This document shows positions 26,301-34,763 of a stretch of DNA of 64,000 bases, in pieces (the stretch's first letter is position 1; every line of letters starts with the position of its first letter). Source of the DNA: Clusia tigrina (Eukaryota > Arthropoda > Insecta > Diptera > Clusiidae); contig OV050031.1 of the NCBI GenBank assembly GCA_920105625.2, positions 49,374,705-49,438,704 on the forward strand, given 5' to 3'. A program made the position numbers and the translations under genes. The notes beneath the pieces are model-generated. The model worked only from the letters and a program-made list of their open reading frames with translations, searched no databases and was not told the DNA's origin.

Positions 26301-27115
26301 TCTTCAAGATGAAAAACTTCTTGGTATTGTCTTAGGATGTTTATGAGTTGGGTTTTTGTAGTTTCGTCTGTGCAGTTAAAATTTAAAGTTTCAATGATTT
26401 TCTGTAGTCTATTTTCATTGTAATTGTCTTGCGTACTGTACTTTAGTATGTCATAATTTTTTAGTGAGTCAGTTTCAAATTGTATTCCGTCTAAAATTAC
26501 CTCTTTGTTTGTTGTATTTAAAATTTTTATGTGGGTTATACCACTTTTGGGTGCTATTGAGTTGCTTAGAAATATGCCTTCTTGTAATTCTTTATTTAGA
26601 ATTATTTTGTCTTCATTTATGTTTAATTTTAAGGCTTGTATTATTTCTGTTCTTGCTGGTATTTTTATTGTTTGAGTATCGTGAGATTTAGTGTGCATGG
26701 GTATAATGAATGTTTGTTTGTTTACGTACGCGGAAATTGTAAACGTTTCATAATCGATTTTACATATATATTTTTCAAAAAAATCCCTACCTAGAATGCC
26801 ATCTGTTTCTATTGGAAATGTTTTGTTTACTAATTGGAAAGGGTGGTTGCAAGATTCTTCTCCAATATCTAATTGTAATTCTATTTGACCTTCAGAATAT
26901 ACCTCTTCGTTTGTTATGCCTGTTAATTTGCATTTGTCATCAGGAAAGTATTCGTGGTTTTCTAATTTGCTGCTTATTTTGCATAATGAGATGTCGGCAC
27001 CTGTGTCTATCAAAAATGTCATTTTTTGCTTTTTGTGTGTCAGCGTGACGAAATTTGTGTGGTTATCCGAGATTTTATACACATTTAATTTTGGCTGTCC
27101 AGAATGGTTATACAT
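23327..27115 (-). CDS. pol: Pol polyprotein (protease, RT, RNase H, integrase)
   Basis: An uninterrupted 1,262-codon frame made by -1 frameshifting from gag. In order: aspartic protease with DTG at about residues 37-39; RT with FSTLDMTSSFHQI and catalytic YVDD at about 445; RNase H starting TTDASNYALGAVLSQG (about 590-710); integrase zinc finger H-x3-H...C-x2-C (ECHKTGHPG ... CDTCVKC) near 940-985; core with Asp in ISIDTVGPL (~1000) and Asp in KSDNGTEF (1060). The third catalytic position, 35 residues on, is Lys (GSLKRNHRVL, codon 23828-23830) where these integrases have Glu. The ORF is otherwise full length for the family. The Met at 27115 is simply the first Met; translation should enter from gag. 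Confidence 0.95.
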   Translation of the reverse strand: MYNHSGQPKLNVYKISDNHTNFVTLTHKKQKMTFLIDTGADISLCKISSKLENHEYFPDDKCKLTGITNEEVYSEGQIELQLDIGEESCNHPFQLVNKTFPIETDGILGRDFFEKYICKIDYETFTISAYVNKQTFIIPMHTKSHDTQTIKIPARTEIIQALKLNINEDKIILNKELQEGIFLSNSIAPKSGITHIKILNTTNKEVILDGIQFETDSLKNYDILKYSTQDNYNENRLQKIIETLNFNCTDETTKTQLINILRQYQEVFHLEDEPLSTNNFYTQNITTHDNTPVYIKNYRLPHTHTEIVNEQVKKMLQEDIIEPSVSPYNAPLLLVPKKNTIDKKKWRLVVDFRKLNDKIVNDKFPLTRLEDILDKLGRAKWFSTLDMTSSFHQIKLEKQSRPLTAFSTSNGHYQFKRLPFGLKISSNSFQRMLTIALSGLDSEAFLYVDDIIIYGCSLNHHNQNLIKVLDRLKQHNLKLNAAKCNFLRPEVVYLGHLITQDGVKTDPAKYETVKNYPQPKNADEVRRFVAFCNYYRKFIPEFADIAKCLNSLLKKSAKFVWTDECQKSFETLKLKLINPPLLQYPNFDKPFILTTDASNYALGAVLSQGEIGQDLPISYASKSLQKHDLNKPVIEKELLAIHWGINFFKPYLYGQKFTVVTDHRPLISLFSHKNPSSKMTRIRLDLSDYDFNIVYKTGKMNTNADALSRIQIDSDILKEMIPKEIDEKAKRTLVITRGMANKNEINKEANKNEINKEANKNENKKLRNCISQETDHLQIWECTSINDVKNIKKLKFNVDKKNQSFEKMNIYMKNDIVHIGESDNSPNQDSTLKKLRPKNKNINENIKHAGINDKSARLDSILRKLISKTKKEKIKELAIANNDEIFKIYTKEEFKEAYAKIKINSKSPQLKILIYIPPKRITEDILKYKLIDECHKTGHPGVRKTLLKLKQRYIWKNMNQMVKKFVSNCDTCVKCKQTRHIKEPQTITDTPNTSFEVISIDTVGPLKISNEYRYILTMQCELTKFVIAHPMITKDALTTAKTLVEQFILKYGHFKILKSDNGTEFTNELMANICTLLKIQQKFSTPYHHQTIGSLKRNHRVLNEFLLTSTNDDEWDKWIPYFTFTYNTMPHVDTGYTPYELIYGKLPGLPNEIIESNTKIYNFENYANELKARLRYAHEKAKQMLIKAKQKRTLTDSKTNTNTLNVEIGDLVLLKVENRKKNVNPYKGPYKILDKLGVNSLIEYNGTPKKVHNNQLKPYNVI
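24820..24905 (-). repeat. In-frame tandem repeat within pol linker
   Basis: Three ~24-bp units (ATTTATTTCATTTTTATTTGCC on the plus strand) encode KNEINKEAN repeats between RNase H and integrase. They vary the flexible linker only. Confidence 0.8.
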
Positions 27116-28323
27116 TCTGGGCCTTGTTCGTTTCCCGTATCGTGTATCATGTTTATGCGGCGGTTTCTGTTTGAGTTGTAATTGTTGTTGTTGTTCTGTT
27201 GTCTGCCTTGTGAGTTGTAGTTGTTGTTGTTGTTGTAGCTGTTGTTGTGTCTGAAGTTGTTATTATTTTGATTGTTGGTGTTGTTGTAGTTATTGTTTCT
27301 TTGACTGTAATTTGTATTGCTACGGTTATTGTTATTGTATTTATTTTTGTCATAGCGTGTGCTGAAATTATGTCGTGTGTTGTTTGTGTATTGTGGAGTA
27401 GGGTTGAATGAATTATATTTGCGCGGAGCGTTGAAATTGGACCTTGTACCTTGTGAGTTGAATGAATTATGTCTTACTTGCATCAGCTGTGATGTGTTCG
27501 GCATTATTCTAGATTCGCTCTCAAGTTCAAGTGCCAATTCTGTTGCTTCTGCTAGATCTTGTGGTCTTGCAGCAAAAATTGTCGCTTTGTAATTTTCATT
27601 CAGTCCTTTCTTGAAAGTGTCCAATGCTAACTTGTTGTTTGTTTTTATAATTACGTTCTTTTCTGCTTGTGTAGCTGTCTCTCCTAAAGTGTGTATGTTG
27701 ATTCTGTTTAAACTTTCAATTATTGTCAGTATTTTTTCTTTGTATTGATTGATTCCTGAATTCCTTTGTTGTAGATTAGTTAGTCTGGCTTGTAGCTGTG
27801 GTATTGTTGTCGCGTCTTTGTACCTCTGTTGTAGTAGAGTGGTAAGTGTATTTAAGTCTTCTGGTTTTGTGTAACCTCCTATTGCTGTTCTTACATTGGC
27901 AGATAATTTGGCATGGTAGATATACTCTAGTAAATCTGTCTGTCCTGACTCGTTGAGTGATTTGTTTATCAGCTCAGCTGTGATTATGAAACTATCTAAT
28001 TCTCTGAAGTTGCCCGTAAATGTGGGTAGAGATTTTGATGCTGTTTCTATGCTAAAAGATGCCATGTTGTCTATTGGTTCAGTCTCTTCTGTTAATTGTT
28101 GTAGTAAAATGGTTTTTATTGTGGAATAAGTATTGGCGAAGCTAATTTTTATTCCAGTTAGGTCTTTATTGTCAGTGTCGGTATCTATTATATTATTAAA
28201 TTCCTCTCTTAAAGTGTCAATTAGTCTAAGTTTTGCTGTCACTGTTTTGTTTGTATGTCTTCTGCTGGGATTTTTCCTAAGTGTTGCTAGTATGTCTTTT
28301 AAAGAATTGAATTTTAAATCCAT
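27085..28323 (-). CDS. gag: Gag protein of the 7.7-kb element
   Basis: A 412-codon intact frame. The N-terminal two thirds are helical capsid-type sequence (LPTFTGNFRELDSFIITAEL, LLQQRYKDATTIPQLQARL) as in mdg1/412 gags. The C-terminus is strongly Asn-rich with RNN/YNN repeats in place of a CCHC zinc knuckle; it probably binds RNA through basic and Asn-rich sequence (inference). The ATG at 28323 gives DLKFNSLKDIL. The last 31 bases overlap pol in the -1 frame. Gag would form the virus-like particle. Confidence 0.93.
   Translation of the reverse strand: MDLKFNSLKDILATLRKNPSRRHTNKTVTAKLRLIDTLREEFNNIIDTDTDNKDLTGIKISFANTYSTIKTILLQQLTEETEPIDNMASFSIETASKSLPTFTGNFRELDSFIITAELINKSLNESGQTDLLEYIYHAKLSANVRTAIGGYTKPEDLNTLTTLLQQRYKDATTIPQLQARLTNLQQRNSGINQYKEKILTIIESLNRINIHTLGETATQAEKNVIIKTNNKLALDTFKKGLNENYKATIFAARPQDLAEATELALELESESRIMPNTSQLMQVRHNSFNSQGTRSNFNAPRKYNSFNPTPQYTNNTRHNFSTRYDKNKYNNNNRSNTNYSQRNNNYNNTNNQNNNNFRHNNSYNNNNNYNSQGRQQNNNNNYNSNRNRRINMIHDTGNEQGPECITILDSQN
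27099..27136 (-). promoter_or_regulatory. -1 programmed ribosomal frameshift signal
   Basis: On the minus strand the heptamer GGGAAAC (27130-27136) lies in the correct gag phase (ac-G GGA AAC). A 9-base spacer follows, then an 8-bp perfect stem CCAGAATG/CATTCTGG with a 6-base loop (27099-27120). Pol is open in the -1 frame from this point. This matches the X XXY YYZ plus stem rule for retroviral-type frameshifting. Confidence 0.85.
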
Positions 28324-28420
28324 TTAGGATTACAGCGAGAAATTTTTGTTAAGAAATTTTTGTATAGGATTTGAAATTTTTATTTAGATGTTTAAATGTT
28401 TATTTAATATATTGTTTGAG

Positions 28421-28756
28421 TTAGACTGCTGTAATAGCGTTGCCATTAGCGTCATTCTTATATTTATGGACATATTTCTTAAAATATTTATCTACTTTGT
28501 ATGCTACGATAATAATAATTAATACTAAAAATATTACTATGTATGACTCCGGGATCGATGGGTAGGTGATTTCTGTCTGTAGCTGGTTGTTGTTTATTGT
28601 AGCATCTTGGTGCTGTGGCTTACTCTTGCTTGTTCCCATTCTTTGAGCGCCTCGATCATTCGTATAGTCTCGTCTTCGACTGTGGATTGGTCTTTGTAGT
28701 CCTCTACTGTTGGAATGCCAGGTTTTCCGATCATATGCCAAGTTATTCGCATGCAC
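28421..28756 (-). CDS. Leader ORF with C-terminal membrane helix
   Basis: A 111-codon frame ending 95 bases before gag. The C-terminal half reads TEITYPSIPESYIVIFLVLI then an Ile/Val run and basic YKVDKYFKKYVHKYK, i.e. a single predicted membrane-spanning helix followed by a positively charged tail. The N-terminal part is polar and may not be used. It overlaps another open frame (28594-28833), so ribosome choice or splicing is unclear. I do not recognise a family. Small ORFs before gag are known in 412/mdg1-type elements, but I cannot match this one. Confidence 0.5.
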   Translation of the reverse strand: MHANNLAYDRKTWHSNSRGLQRPIHSRRRDYTNDRGAQRMGTSKSKPQHQDATINNNQLQTEITYPSIPESYIVIFLVLIIIIVAYKVDKYFKKYVHKYKNDANGNAITAV

Positions 28757-28833
28757 GCTATCTGGTCACTTTCTTCTGTTCTTGATTTGGCGTTTGAGTT
28801 CTTCAATTTCCTCCCAGATTCGTGTGGCCTCAT
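28594..28833 (-). CDS. Leader ORF, 79 codons, unknown
   Basis: An open frame with protein-like composition (PGIPTVEDYKDQSTVEDETI then RMIEALKEWEQARV). It overlaps the membrane-helix frame and the 3' end of the upstream leader ORF. No family recognised. It may be a coding exon of a spliced leader product or a chance frame. Confidence 0.3.
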   Translation of the reverse strand: MRPHESGRKLKNSNAKSRTEESDQIACMRITWHMIGKPGIPTVEDYKDQSTVEDETIRMIEALKEWEQARVSHSTKMLQ

Positions 28834-29521
28834 TCCACGGAGGTGGGTTGGTTTCGTCTCTAACGATTGAAAGTAAGTGTGCTAATTTGTGCTTCTGTTT
28901 GGTCAACAGTCCTCCTCGTTTCTTTATAGGTTTTATTGTGCACGGTGGGATTGTTGTTTTCTTTAGCTCTTTCTGGAGTGTTTGGCGTCGTTGGTACTCC
29001 TTGATTGTTAGTGGAAGTGGTCCGACTTTTAGTGGAGGTTGTGCAACGTATATTGGTGCTGGAACGGTTGGCTTGCATGCAGATTGTGGCACGTATTCTT
29101 CCATGAGTTGGGTTGCTGTTTTTGTTGCTTTGTTGATCGGTTGCAGGAACGGTTGCAGGAACTGTTGCAGGAACTGTTGCAGGAACGGTTGCAGGATCTG
29201 TTGCAGTATCGGTTGCAGTAATTTTTGCGGGAACTGTTGCAGGATTTTTGAGCGGTGCAGGAATTTAAAGCGGTTGCAGGAACTGTTGCAGGAACGGTTG
29301 CAGGATCTGTTGCAGGAATTTTTGCAGGAACTGTTGCAGGATTTTTGAGCGGTGCAGGAATTTAGAGCGGTTGCAGGAATTTTTGTCTGCCTTTCAGGTC
29401 CCAGGTCAGTTGCAGGATCGCCATGTAGGGGTGATATATGTGTGTAGATGAGGGTTGATTGAACATCAACTGCGTTGGCCTTGCAAGATCGGCTTACGCA
29501 TCGATTGCAGATTTCACACAA
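28766..29521 (-). CDS. Long leader ORF with Cys-rich repeats and basic C-terminal domain
   Basis: A 251-codon open frame starting inside the 5' LTR (MCEICNRCVSRSC) and crossing the primer-binding site. Residues ~45-110 are period-4 Cys/Asn/Ser repeats (CNSSCNRS) and then Leu/Gln repeats, both encoded by the 12-bp array below. The C-terminal ~100 residues look like real protein: PLTIKEYQRRQTLQKELKK, KKRGGLLTKQKHKLAHLLSI, EEIEELKRQIKNRRK. Whether translation begins at the LTR Met is doubtful. I do not recognise a family. Confidence 0.45.
   Translation of the reverse strand: MCEICNRCVSRSCKANAVDVQSTLIYTHISPLHGDPATDLGPERQTKIPATALNSCTAQKSCNSSCKNSCNRSCNRSCNSSCNRFKFLHRSKILQQFPQKLLQPILQQILQPFLQQFLQQFLQPFLQPINKATKTATQLMEEYVPQSACKPTVPAPIYVAQPPLKVGPLPLTIKEYQRRQTLQKELKKTTIPPCTIKPIKKRGGLLTKQKHKLAHLLSIVRDETNPPPWNEATRIWEEIEELKRQIKNRRK
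29130..29400. repeat. 12-bp minisatellite in the element leader
   Basis: Units of the form (G/T)GTTGCAGGA(A/T)C, interleaved with AATTTTTG(C/A) spacers and arranged in two higher-order blocks of ~120 bp. The same core, GTTGCAGGATC, is the primer-binding-site neighbourhood at 29410-29423. Confidence 0.9.
29405..29423 (-). other. Primer-binding site, tRNA-Arg type
   Basis: The minus strand reads TGGCGATCCTGCAACTGACC, sharing the T of the LTR end. TGGCGA matches the complement of the tRNA-Arg 3' end used by mdg1/412-like elements (family knowledge). Confidence 0.65.
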
Positions 29522-30126
29522 CGTATGAATGCAATTATATACAGAAACCTAGTGCGAAGCGGAATGTCGCCCTCAGCAGAGTTTTTGACCGGCAGAGTGT
29601 GCCGTTGGCCAAGCTACTTGTTTGTGCTGTTCTGTGACTATGCCTAGTCCAGAGCACGAGAGAAGAAATAAGAATTCTAATGCAGGATTGCAGTTTTAGA
29701 GGTTCAGATTAATTCTGGTTTATTTGGTGGCTCGCTGGCCTTTTTATATTATTCAATTCTTATTGTTTTCTTATTCTAACCTATATAAAATGTATCTATC
29801 TTATTTACACTAATTACAAATCATATTCCCGAAATTTGTCTCAAGTATCGGATTACCGATATTATTCATTGACGAATCATCGTCTTTGTTTATGTTAATT
29901 ATTTTGAGTGCAAGTACAGGGCTAAAAGTCACTGCACTGTCTAACATGCATGCGCTGCAATATATGCAGCGTGTGTTATTTCACCCCCAAAACGCTGGTC
30001 TAGCGTATTTGGACATTGAGTGCAATTGCGCACGCTGCGCTATTGTCAGTTTGTTTGCATATGCGACTTGCTGCTGTGCTTATGACGATGTGTGGTCGTC
30101 AGTGTACACTTGTATGGTACACTACA
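29424..30126 (-). repeat. 5' LTR of the 7.7-kb element
   Basis: Same length and, by eye, the same sequence as 22402-23104. The promoter TATAAAAA lies at 29741-29748 on the minus strand. Confidence 0.95.
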
Positions 30127-30130
30127 GTAG

Positions 30131-30830
30131 GTAAGCTGTCCTCCGGCATTCCTAGTAGCTGGATAATCAACTAACTAGTTATGAAGTCATATCCAGATGT
30201 TATTTAGATGTTCACCATTTTGCTCTCTTTTTCCGCATCAGATCTGTCCCGTCTTTTCACTTTTTTTGTCGCTTTCCAGAAGGTTAAGTTCTGGACGTAG
30301 TAATGCAATTTTTTTTGCCTTTTCAAGATGTAAGGTTTTGTGAAGTTATGACCTGCATTTTTGCTGTTGGACTTTGAGTACTGGTGATCTGCTCTTTTGC
30401 GAATCCCGTCGCAATTTTCTTATCGCTTTGACTAGTTGTTGAATTTTACTTGAGTATATTGCTATTTTATTTTTAATTTGTATTTGTGTGGAATGTTATT
30501 CAGCTTGTTGTTAAAACGCCGTACTTCCGAAACTTTACCCAGTTTGCAAAGGTGTTGGGTAGCCTTGTTCGCTTATTATTGGAAACACTTAAGTTACTGA
30601 CTTTTATTGACAGGGGTTAGTGGTCCGAAAATAAATCATATCTTGATGCTACGTGTATCTGATTACGATGCATATTTTTTACAACGCCGAATTCATTGAA
30701 GTCTATTATTTTGCATTTATCGGTTGGGCAATATGTTGGCTGACCTAATGATATAGCATCCGGACTGTTATTTTTTATTTGAATATATCCATCTCGACAT
30801 TAAAGTTCCCTGTTGCTAACAATTTATTTC
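30131..30830 (-). pseudogene. LINE remains incl. Jockey-type endonuclease piece
   Basis: About 30600-30790 (minus) encodes AISLGQPTYCPTDKCKIIDF and later a SDH-like end, the closing region of Jockey-type APE endonuclease. 30240-30420 translates to basic linker-like sequence between endonuclease and RT. The left edge at 30131 should continue the R1-type RT interrupted by the 7.7-kb element, but I could not see a clear RT match there. Two LINE types may be fused. Confidence 0.5.
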
Positions 30831-30834
30831 CGTC

Positions 30835-31430
30835 ACTATTAAAACGAGTAAAGAAGTCTGAAGTTGGGTTATACCGACTTCGGAATACCCTTTACCCTAC
30901 AGGTGCGTGCGAGTTAAACAATGGCGGAAGCCCTATTCATAAATCATAATTAGTAACATATTTAAACTATTTTTCGGTAGCCTACTCTGAGTTGATTATA
31001 ATGGGATATGGTATAATGGGTATGGTCTTTATCTAATCGACCCCATTTCGTGTGTATGGCTTTGTGGAGGCAATATACGTATTCATATAAAATTACGTCC
31101 AAAAATTTGGCAAAGGTAATCAGTTTTAATTAATTATCAATAGAGTAGTAGTAATCCCCATATATTCTGGATGCTATGGACCTACCACTACCAATGTTGG
31201 ACTCATATATCTTCATTAGGAGCATATACGAGTATATACCGTAATTTTTTTAAATGGGGTTCATTATATGGGTGGGAGGCGTGTCCCTTATCTGATGGAC
31301 CCCATTTCCTCTGTATGGCATTGTAGCATCAATATACGTAATAATATAAAATTTCGCATATAAATATTGTGTAGGTCGTAAGTTATAAAAATTGGTCAAT
31401 TGTGGGCGTGGCTGTAAAAATAACCTTCCC
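30835..31430 (-). repeat. Helentron/DINE-like repeat, copy 2, minus strand
   Basis: Plus-strand AAACGAGTAAAGAAGTCTGA and the hairpin GTTGGGTTATACCGACTTCGG are the reverse complement of the family end seen at 45720-45767 and 55840-55883. It continues with CCCATTTCGTGTGTATGGC and GTGGGCGTGGC. The 5' half of the family is absent. Confidence 0.75.
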
Positions 31431-31439
31431 GTGAAGATC

Positions 31440-32665
31440 TAGTCAATGGTGGACTTTCCAGGTCTAAAACCACACTGATAAGGTCAAATCAGTGCGTTGG
31501 CATAGGGTTTTAGTCTATCACACAATACGCTAGACAGAACATTATAAGAGATGGCAATTAAACCTGATTCCCCGGTAGTTGGCGCATATCATCGGGTCAC
31601 CTTTCTTCAATGCAGGACAGAGGACACTGATTCCAATCATCGGGCATGCTTTCATCTAGCCATATTTTACTGATGAGCTGATGCATGTACCCTATCAGCT
31701 CATCGCCGCCGGCCTTGAACAATTCAGCAGGCAGTCCATCGGCACCAGCTTCTTTGTTGTTCTTTAGGCGCTGAATAGCAACTCGAACCTCATCGTGGCT
31801 AGGTGGTGTAATAACCACTCCGTCATCGTAAATTGGTGGTATCGGGTTTAATTCACCAAAGGGGGTATTGGTGGCATCGTCGCCTGCCAGTAATTTAGAG
31901 ATATTTCCCTCCATAATCTCAGTGTGCACTGCGTAAGATTCCCATTTCCATCTCTACAGGTAGATGCTTCGGGCTTAAAACCTTGGGTCAGACGCCTGAC
32001 CTGTTGATAGAATTTTGGAGCATAATTTCTGTCCCGGTACATCTCGAGTTCCTCGCAGTCACGCCAATGGTTTTCTCTGCGGCGGTACGCATGGAGTGGG
32101 ATATATGTGCCCAAAGTCCGCCGGCATCGTCGGGTAAAGAGTCAGGTTGGTGGAGCAGTTCCGAAAGTTGAGTGGAATAGACCTCGGCTGTCCGTTGTAA
32201 TTGCAGCTTAACGACGTCCAGCGTTTCTTGCGTACCAGATCGTACGTTATTCGTATTGCATAATTGCATGCGTATCTTGGCTGCAACAAGATAATGGTGA
32301 GAGTCAATATTGACTTCGCGTAACGTACGAACTTCTAGCACGCTGGAAGCATGCCTTTCGTCGATTTCAACATGATCAATTTGGTTGCGCATGTGTTGAT
32401 CAGGGGACAACCATGTGGCTTTGTGGATACCGACGTGTCGGAATTTGGTGCTACTAACTACCATGTTTCGCACCGCTGCGAAGTCGATCAGCCATAGATC
32501 ATTGTTCGATGTGGTCTCGTGAAGGCTGAACTGACCGACGGTGGGTCCGAAGATGCTTTCTTGTCCGACCTTTGCGTTGAATTCCCCGGGGATAATCTTC
32601 ACGTCGTGGGTCAAGCAGCGGTCATATGTGTCCTCGAGTCTTGCGTAGAATACATCCTTAACAGC
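31440..32665 (-). pseudogene. RTE-like LINE ORF2 (endonuclease and RT start)
   Basis: Minus frame 32614-31988 encodes endonuclease (DVKIIPGEFNAKVGQESIFG, FRHVGIHKATWLSPDQHMRN, QIDHVEID). 31929-31597 encodes the RT approach (AIQRLKNNKEAGADGLPAEL, FKAGGDELIGYMHQLISKIW). 31440-31560 holds further RT coding. Such ORFs are commonly named craniofacial-development-protein-2-like in fly annotations. The element is frameshifted near 31600, 31930 and 31990 and lacks its 3' half, so it is inactive. Confidence 0.85.
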
Positions 32666-33654
32666 ATCGCCGTTTTAATTCGTCAGCGCGTGCGCGCAAA
32701 TCAGGTAAATGCTGAAGAATTTTTTTTAGCGTTGAATAGCGCTTTTCGCCAAGGCATTCATGTAATTTCAAAATGAGAGTGTACACAGCAAAAGTTAGGG
32801 TCAAAAGAGCAGTGAGGCAAGGGGTATATTTAAGTAAGCTGCTTTTTAGTTACTTTACAGTAGGGACCCTCAAAAATGCCACGGCGAGTTGGTGCCCCAC
32901 ACAAATAAGATCGTGTTTCACACCGGTTCTGCCGAACACCACTAGCAATGTGCTGAGAGCCACTAGCAAAAGCATTCAGTCGACAATCGGACTTAAACAA
33001 AGCAGCAACGCATCGACGAAGACCTTAGTTGTTAGTTGCCTAGGTAATAAGTGTAACATTACATTTATTTGTGTATAAACTTTTTTAAAATAAAATAAAT
33101 AAATAAAATATTATTTATTATATGGCAATGTATGTGTGATCAAAACAACCTGAGCGACGCTGCTTTACATGTTGAAATTTGCTTCAGCCGCTTCAATGCA
33201 ATCATGCTGTTAATATCTATGTTTGTTGTCGGAATATTTCACAATAATAAAATTATAAATTTAATGTTCTTTAAAGCTTTAAATGATTTCTAGCGTTATT
33301 TATTTTATTAAAAAAATCAGTGCTCCAATTTTAATTTGTAATTTTAGTTAATATGCGAATACAGACATGAAATTTAACTATTAGCGCTATCTGTTGTCAA
33401 TATGAAATTATAATTGTAGGAAGTAGACATTTTTTTAACATATTGCATATTTTATTATGTACCAAAGTCTCTGAATAAAAAAATTTCAAATTTCAAAATT
33501 TATTTTCGTTTTTTATAAATTATTTATCTCATGCATTAGATATTTTATAAAAAAAAAGCCACGTTATTGAAAGTACGACGTTACGATACATCGCAACTGC
33601 TTGCTTTTTTTTTAAACAATTCATATTTATTGTATTAACTCATATAGAGACTAA
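32666..33654. other. A/T-rich region, possible promoter-like piece, no gene
   Basis: GTATATTTAAGTAAG at ~32825 and an AATAAA-rich end near 33090 give a faint LTR- or leader-like look on the plus strand, but no partner copy exists here. The 101-codon frame at 32773-33078 has no recognisable motif. The remainder is A/T-rich without features. Confidence 0.3.
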
Positions 33655-34205
33655 CAATAAGTAAATACATTGTTACGAAATTTCCTTCTTGACAATTTAT
33701 TCTGTTACGAAATTGCCCTCTTGGCAATTTACTCTAACTCTCTGTACTCGGATTCGTACCACTGGATCGTGTAGTAATCAAACAATCGCTGTTTAAATTA
33801 AAATAAAAAACTTTATTTAATTATTGCAATTTACGCATTTAATATTAGGCTTAAAGTTTACTTTATTACAATTTGTACACTATTTCACAATTCATTGATC
33901 ACTTTATTTAATAATGAATTTCATCAGTTTACATAATCACAATTATAAATACTGCTGCTTCGATTTATAATGCACGATGTACACACTGTTTCGATTTTTG
34001 CTTAACTGTCTTCGACATTGAATAGTGTGGTCGTTTTTGTAGCTTTCTAACACTAGTGTAGAAGTTTCTGGATGATTCTATAAACTTATATACACCACAA
34101 ATATTATATACACCTTGAACGAGAACATTCTATACCACTATCTTTCCAAGATATCAAACTCCAGATAGGATCCTAAAAGTATGCAATCACGTTTCAATAT
34201 CTTAA
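33655..34205 (-). repeat. Solo LTR of HSE-LTR family, copy A
   Basis: It shares TTACGAAATT(G/T)CC, CTCTCTGTACTCGGAT, AATATTAGGCTTAAAGTTTAC and the end CCTAAAAGTATGCAATCACG with copies B and C. By analogy with copy C it is a minus-strand LTR. An HSE-like GAAGTTTCTGGATGATTC lies at about 34061. No interior or partner LTR is adjacent. Confidence 0.75.
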
Positions 34206-34324
34206 AACTAGCCAACAATGTATCATTGCTCATTAACACTGTATGGATAAGATATTTGTGGACACTTATTATTTTAAAGTTGATTATAGTGTGTGGTGGA
34301 ATGAGACAGTACATGAACAGAATT

Positions 34325-34600
34325 TGATCAGGGAGTTCACCACCTGCAGTTAGCGTAGTTGTCTGGATGGACAAATTACAACAGCTGTAGACCCAGGTTC
34401 GATTCCTGGGAGGGTTCATAATTGGTGTGCTGTTGATTTCTGAGACATAATAAAAATGCTTGGGGAAAAATAGCCTTTCATTGAAAGATCTCTGATGAGG
34501 ACAAGTGGCGTGTCCAAAATAGCTATAAGATCTGCCAAAAAAATGTTTCAATAATTCTTCTTCTTCTTCTGAAAAATATTGCGGTGGCATAACCACATAC
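34325..34600 (+). repeat. tRNA-derived SINE (candidate)
   Basis: An RNA polymerase III promoter is visible: box A-like TAGCGTAGTTGTCTGG (34351-34366) and a perfect box B GGTTCGATTCC (34396-34406), the latter inside a T-arm stem CCCAG...CTGGG. A matching acceptor stem is lacking, so this is not a functional tRNA. The body continues to a TTCTTCTTCTTC tract near 34555. An overlapping 185-codon minus-strand frame is best regarded as chance. Confidence 0.6.
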
Positions 34601-34763
34601 GTAATTGCAACTACTGTTGTAACTTGTCTTGTCAATAAATTCGTTACAAAAATAATCTTCATATACACAGAATTGACGACTATCGACTTACTCACATTTT
34701 AGAAAAACAATAAAAATAAAAGTAATTAGAGAAATTAGTAATGATGTCGTATTTAATAATAGT

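Larger units (their letters stand above)
22402..30126 (-). mobile_element. Structurally complete mdg1/412-like gypsy retrotransposon, 7,725 bp
   Basis: Both LTRs are exactly 703 bp and I see no differences between them. GTAG occurs immediately on both sides (22398-22401 and 30127-30130), a 4-bp target duplication. The interior, read on the minus strand, holds a tRNA-Arg-type primer-binding site, a long leader with a 12-bp repeat array and extra ORFs, gag, a -1 frameshift signal, pol, and a polypurine tract. No env follows pol. The LTR identity and intact long frames indicate recent insertion. The lineage call (mdg1/412/Stalker-like) rests on the primer-binding site, long leader and lack of env. 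Confidence 0.93.

Noticed and set aside
28710..29348. 212-codon plus-strand ORF with Cys/Leu/Gln repeats
   Set aside because: Antisense to the leader array of the 7.7-kb element; repeats arise from the 12-bp minisatellite.
29130..29400. CRISPR-like array
   Set aside because: Units are 12 bp, contiguous and degenerate, in a eukaryotic retrotransposon leader; no spacers.
32773..33078. 101-codon plus-strand ORF
   Set aside because: No family resemblance and no splice or promoter support beyond a weak TATA-like site.
34351..34415. Functional tRNA gene
   Set aside because: Box A, box B and the T-arm are present but no acceptor stem pairs; interpreted as a SINE.
34138..34695. 185-codon minus-strand ORF
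   Set aside because: It crosses the HSE-LTR end and the antisense of the SINE pol III boxes, with no recognisable domain; best explained as chance.
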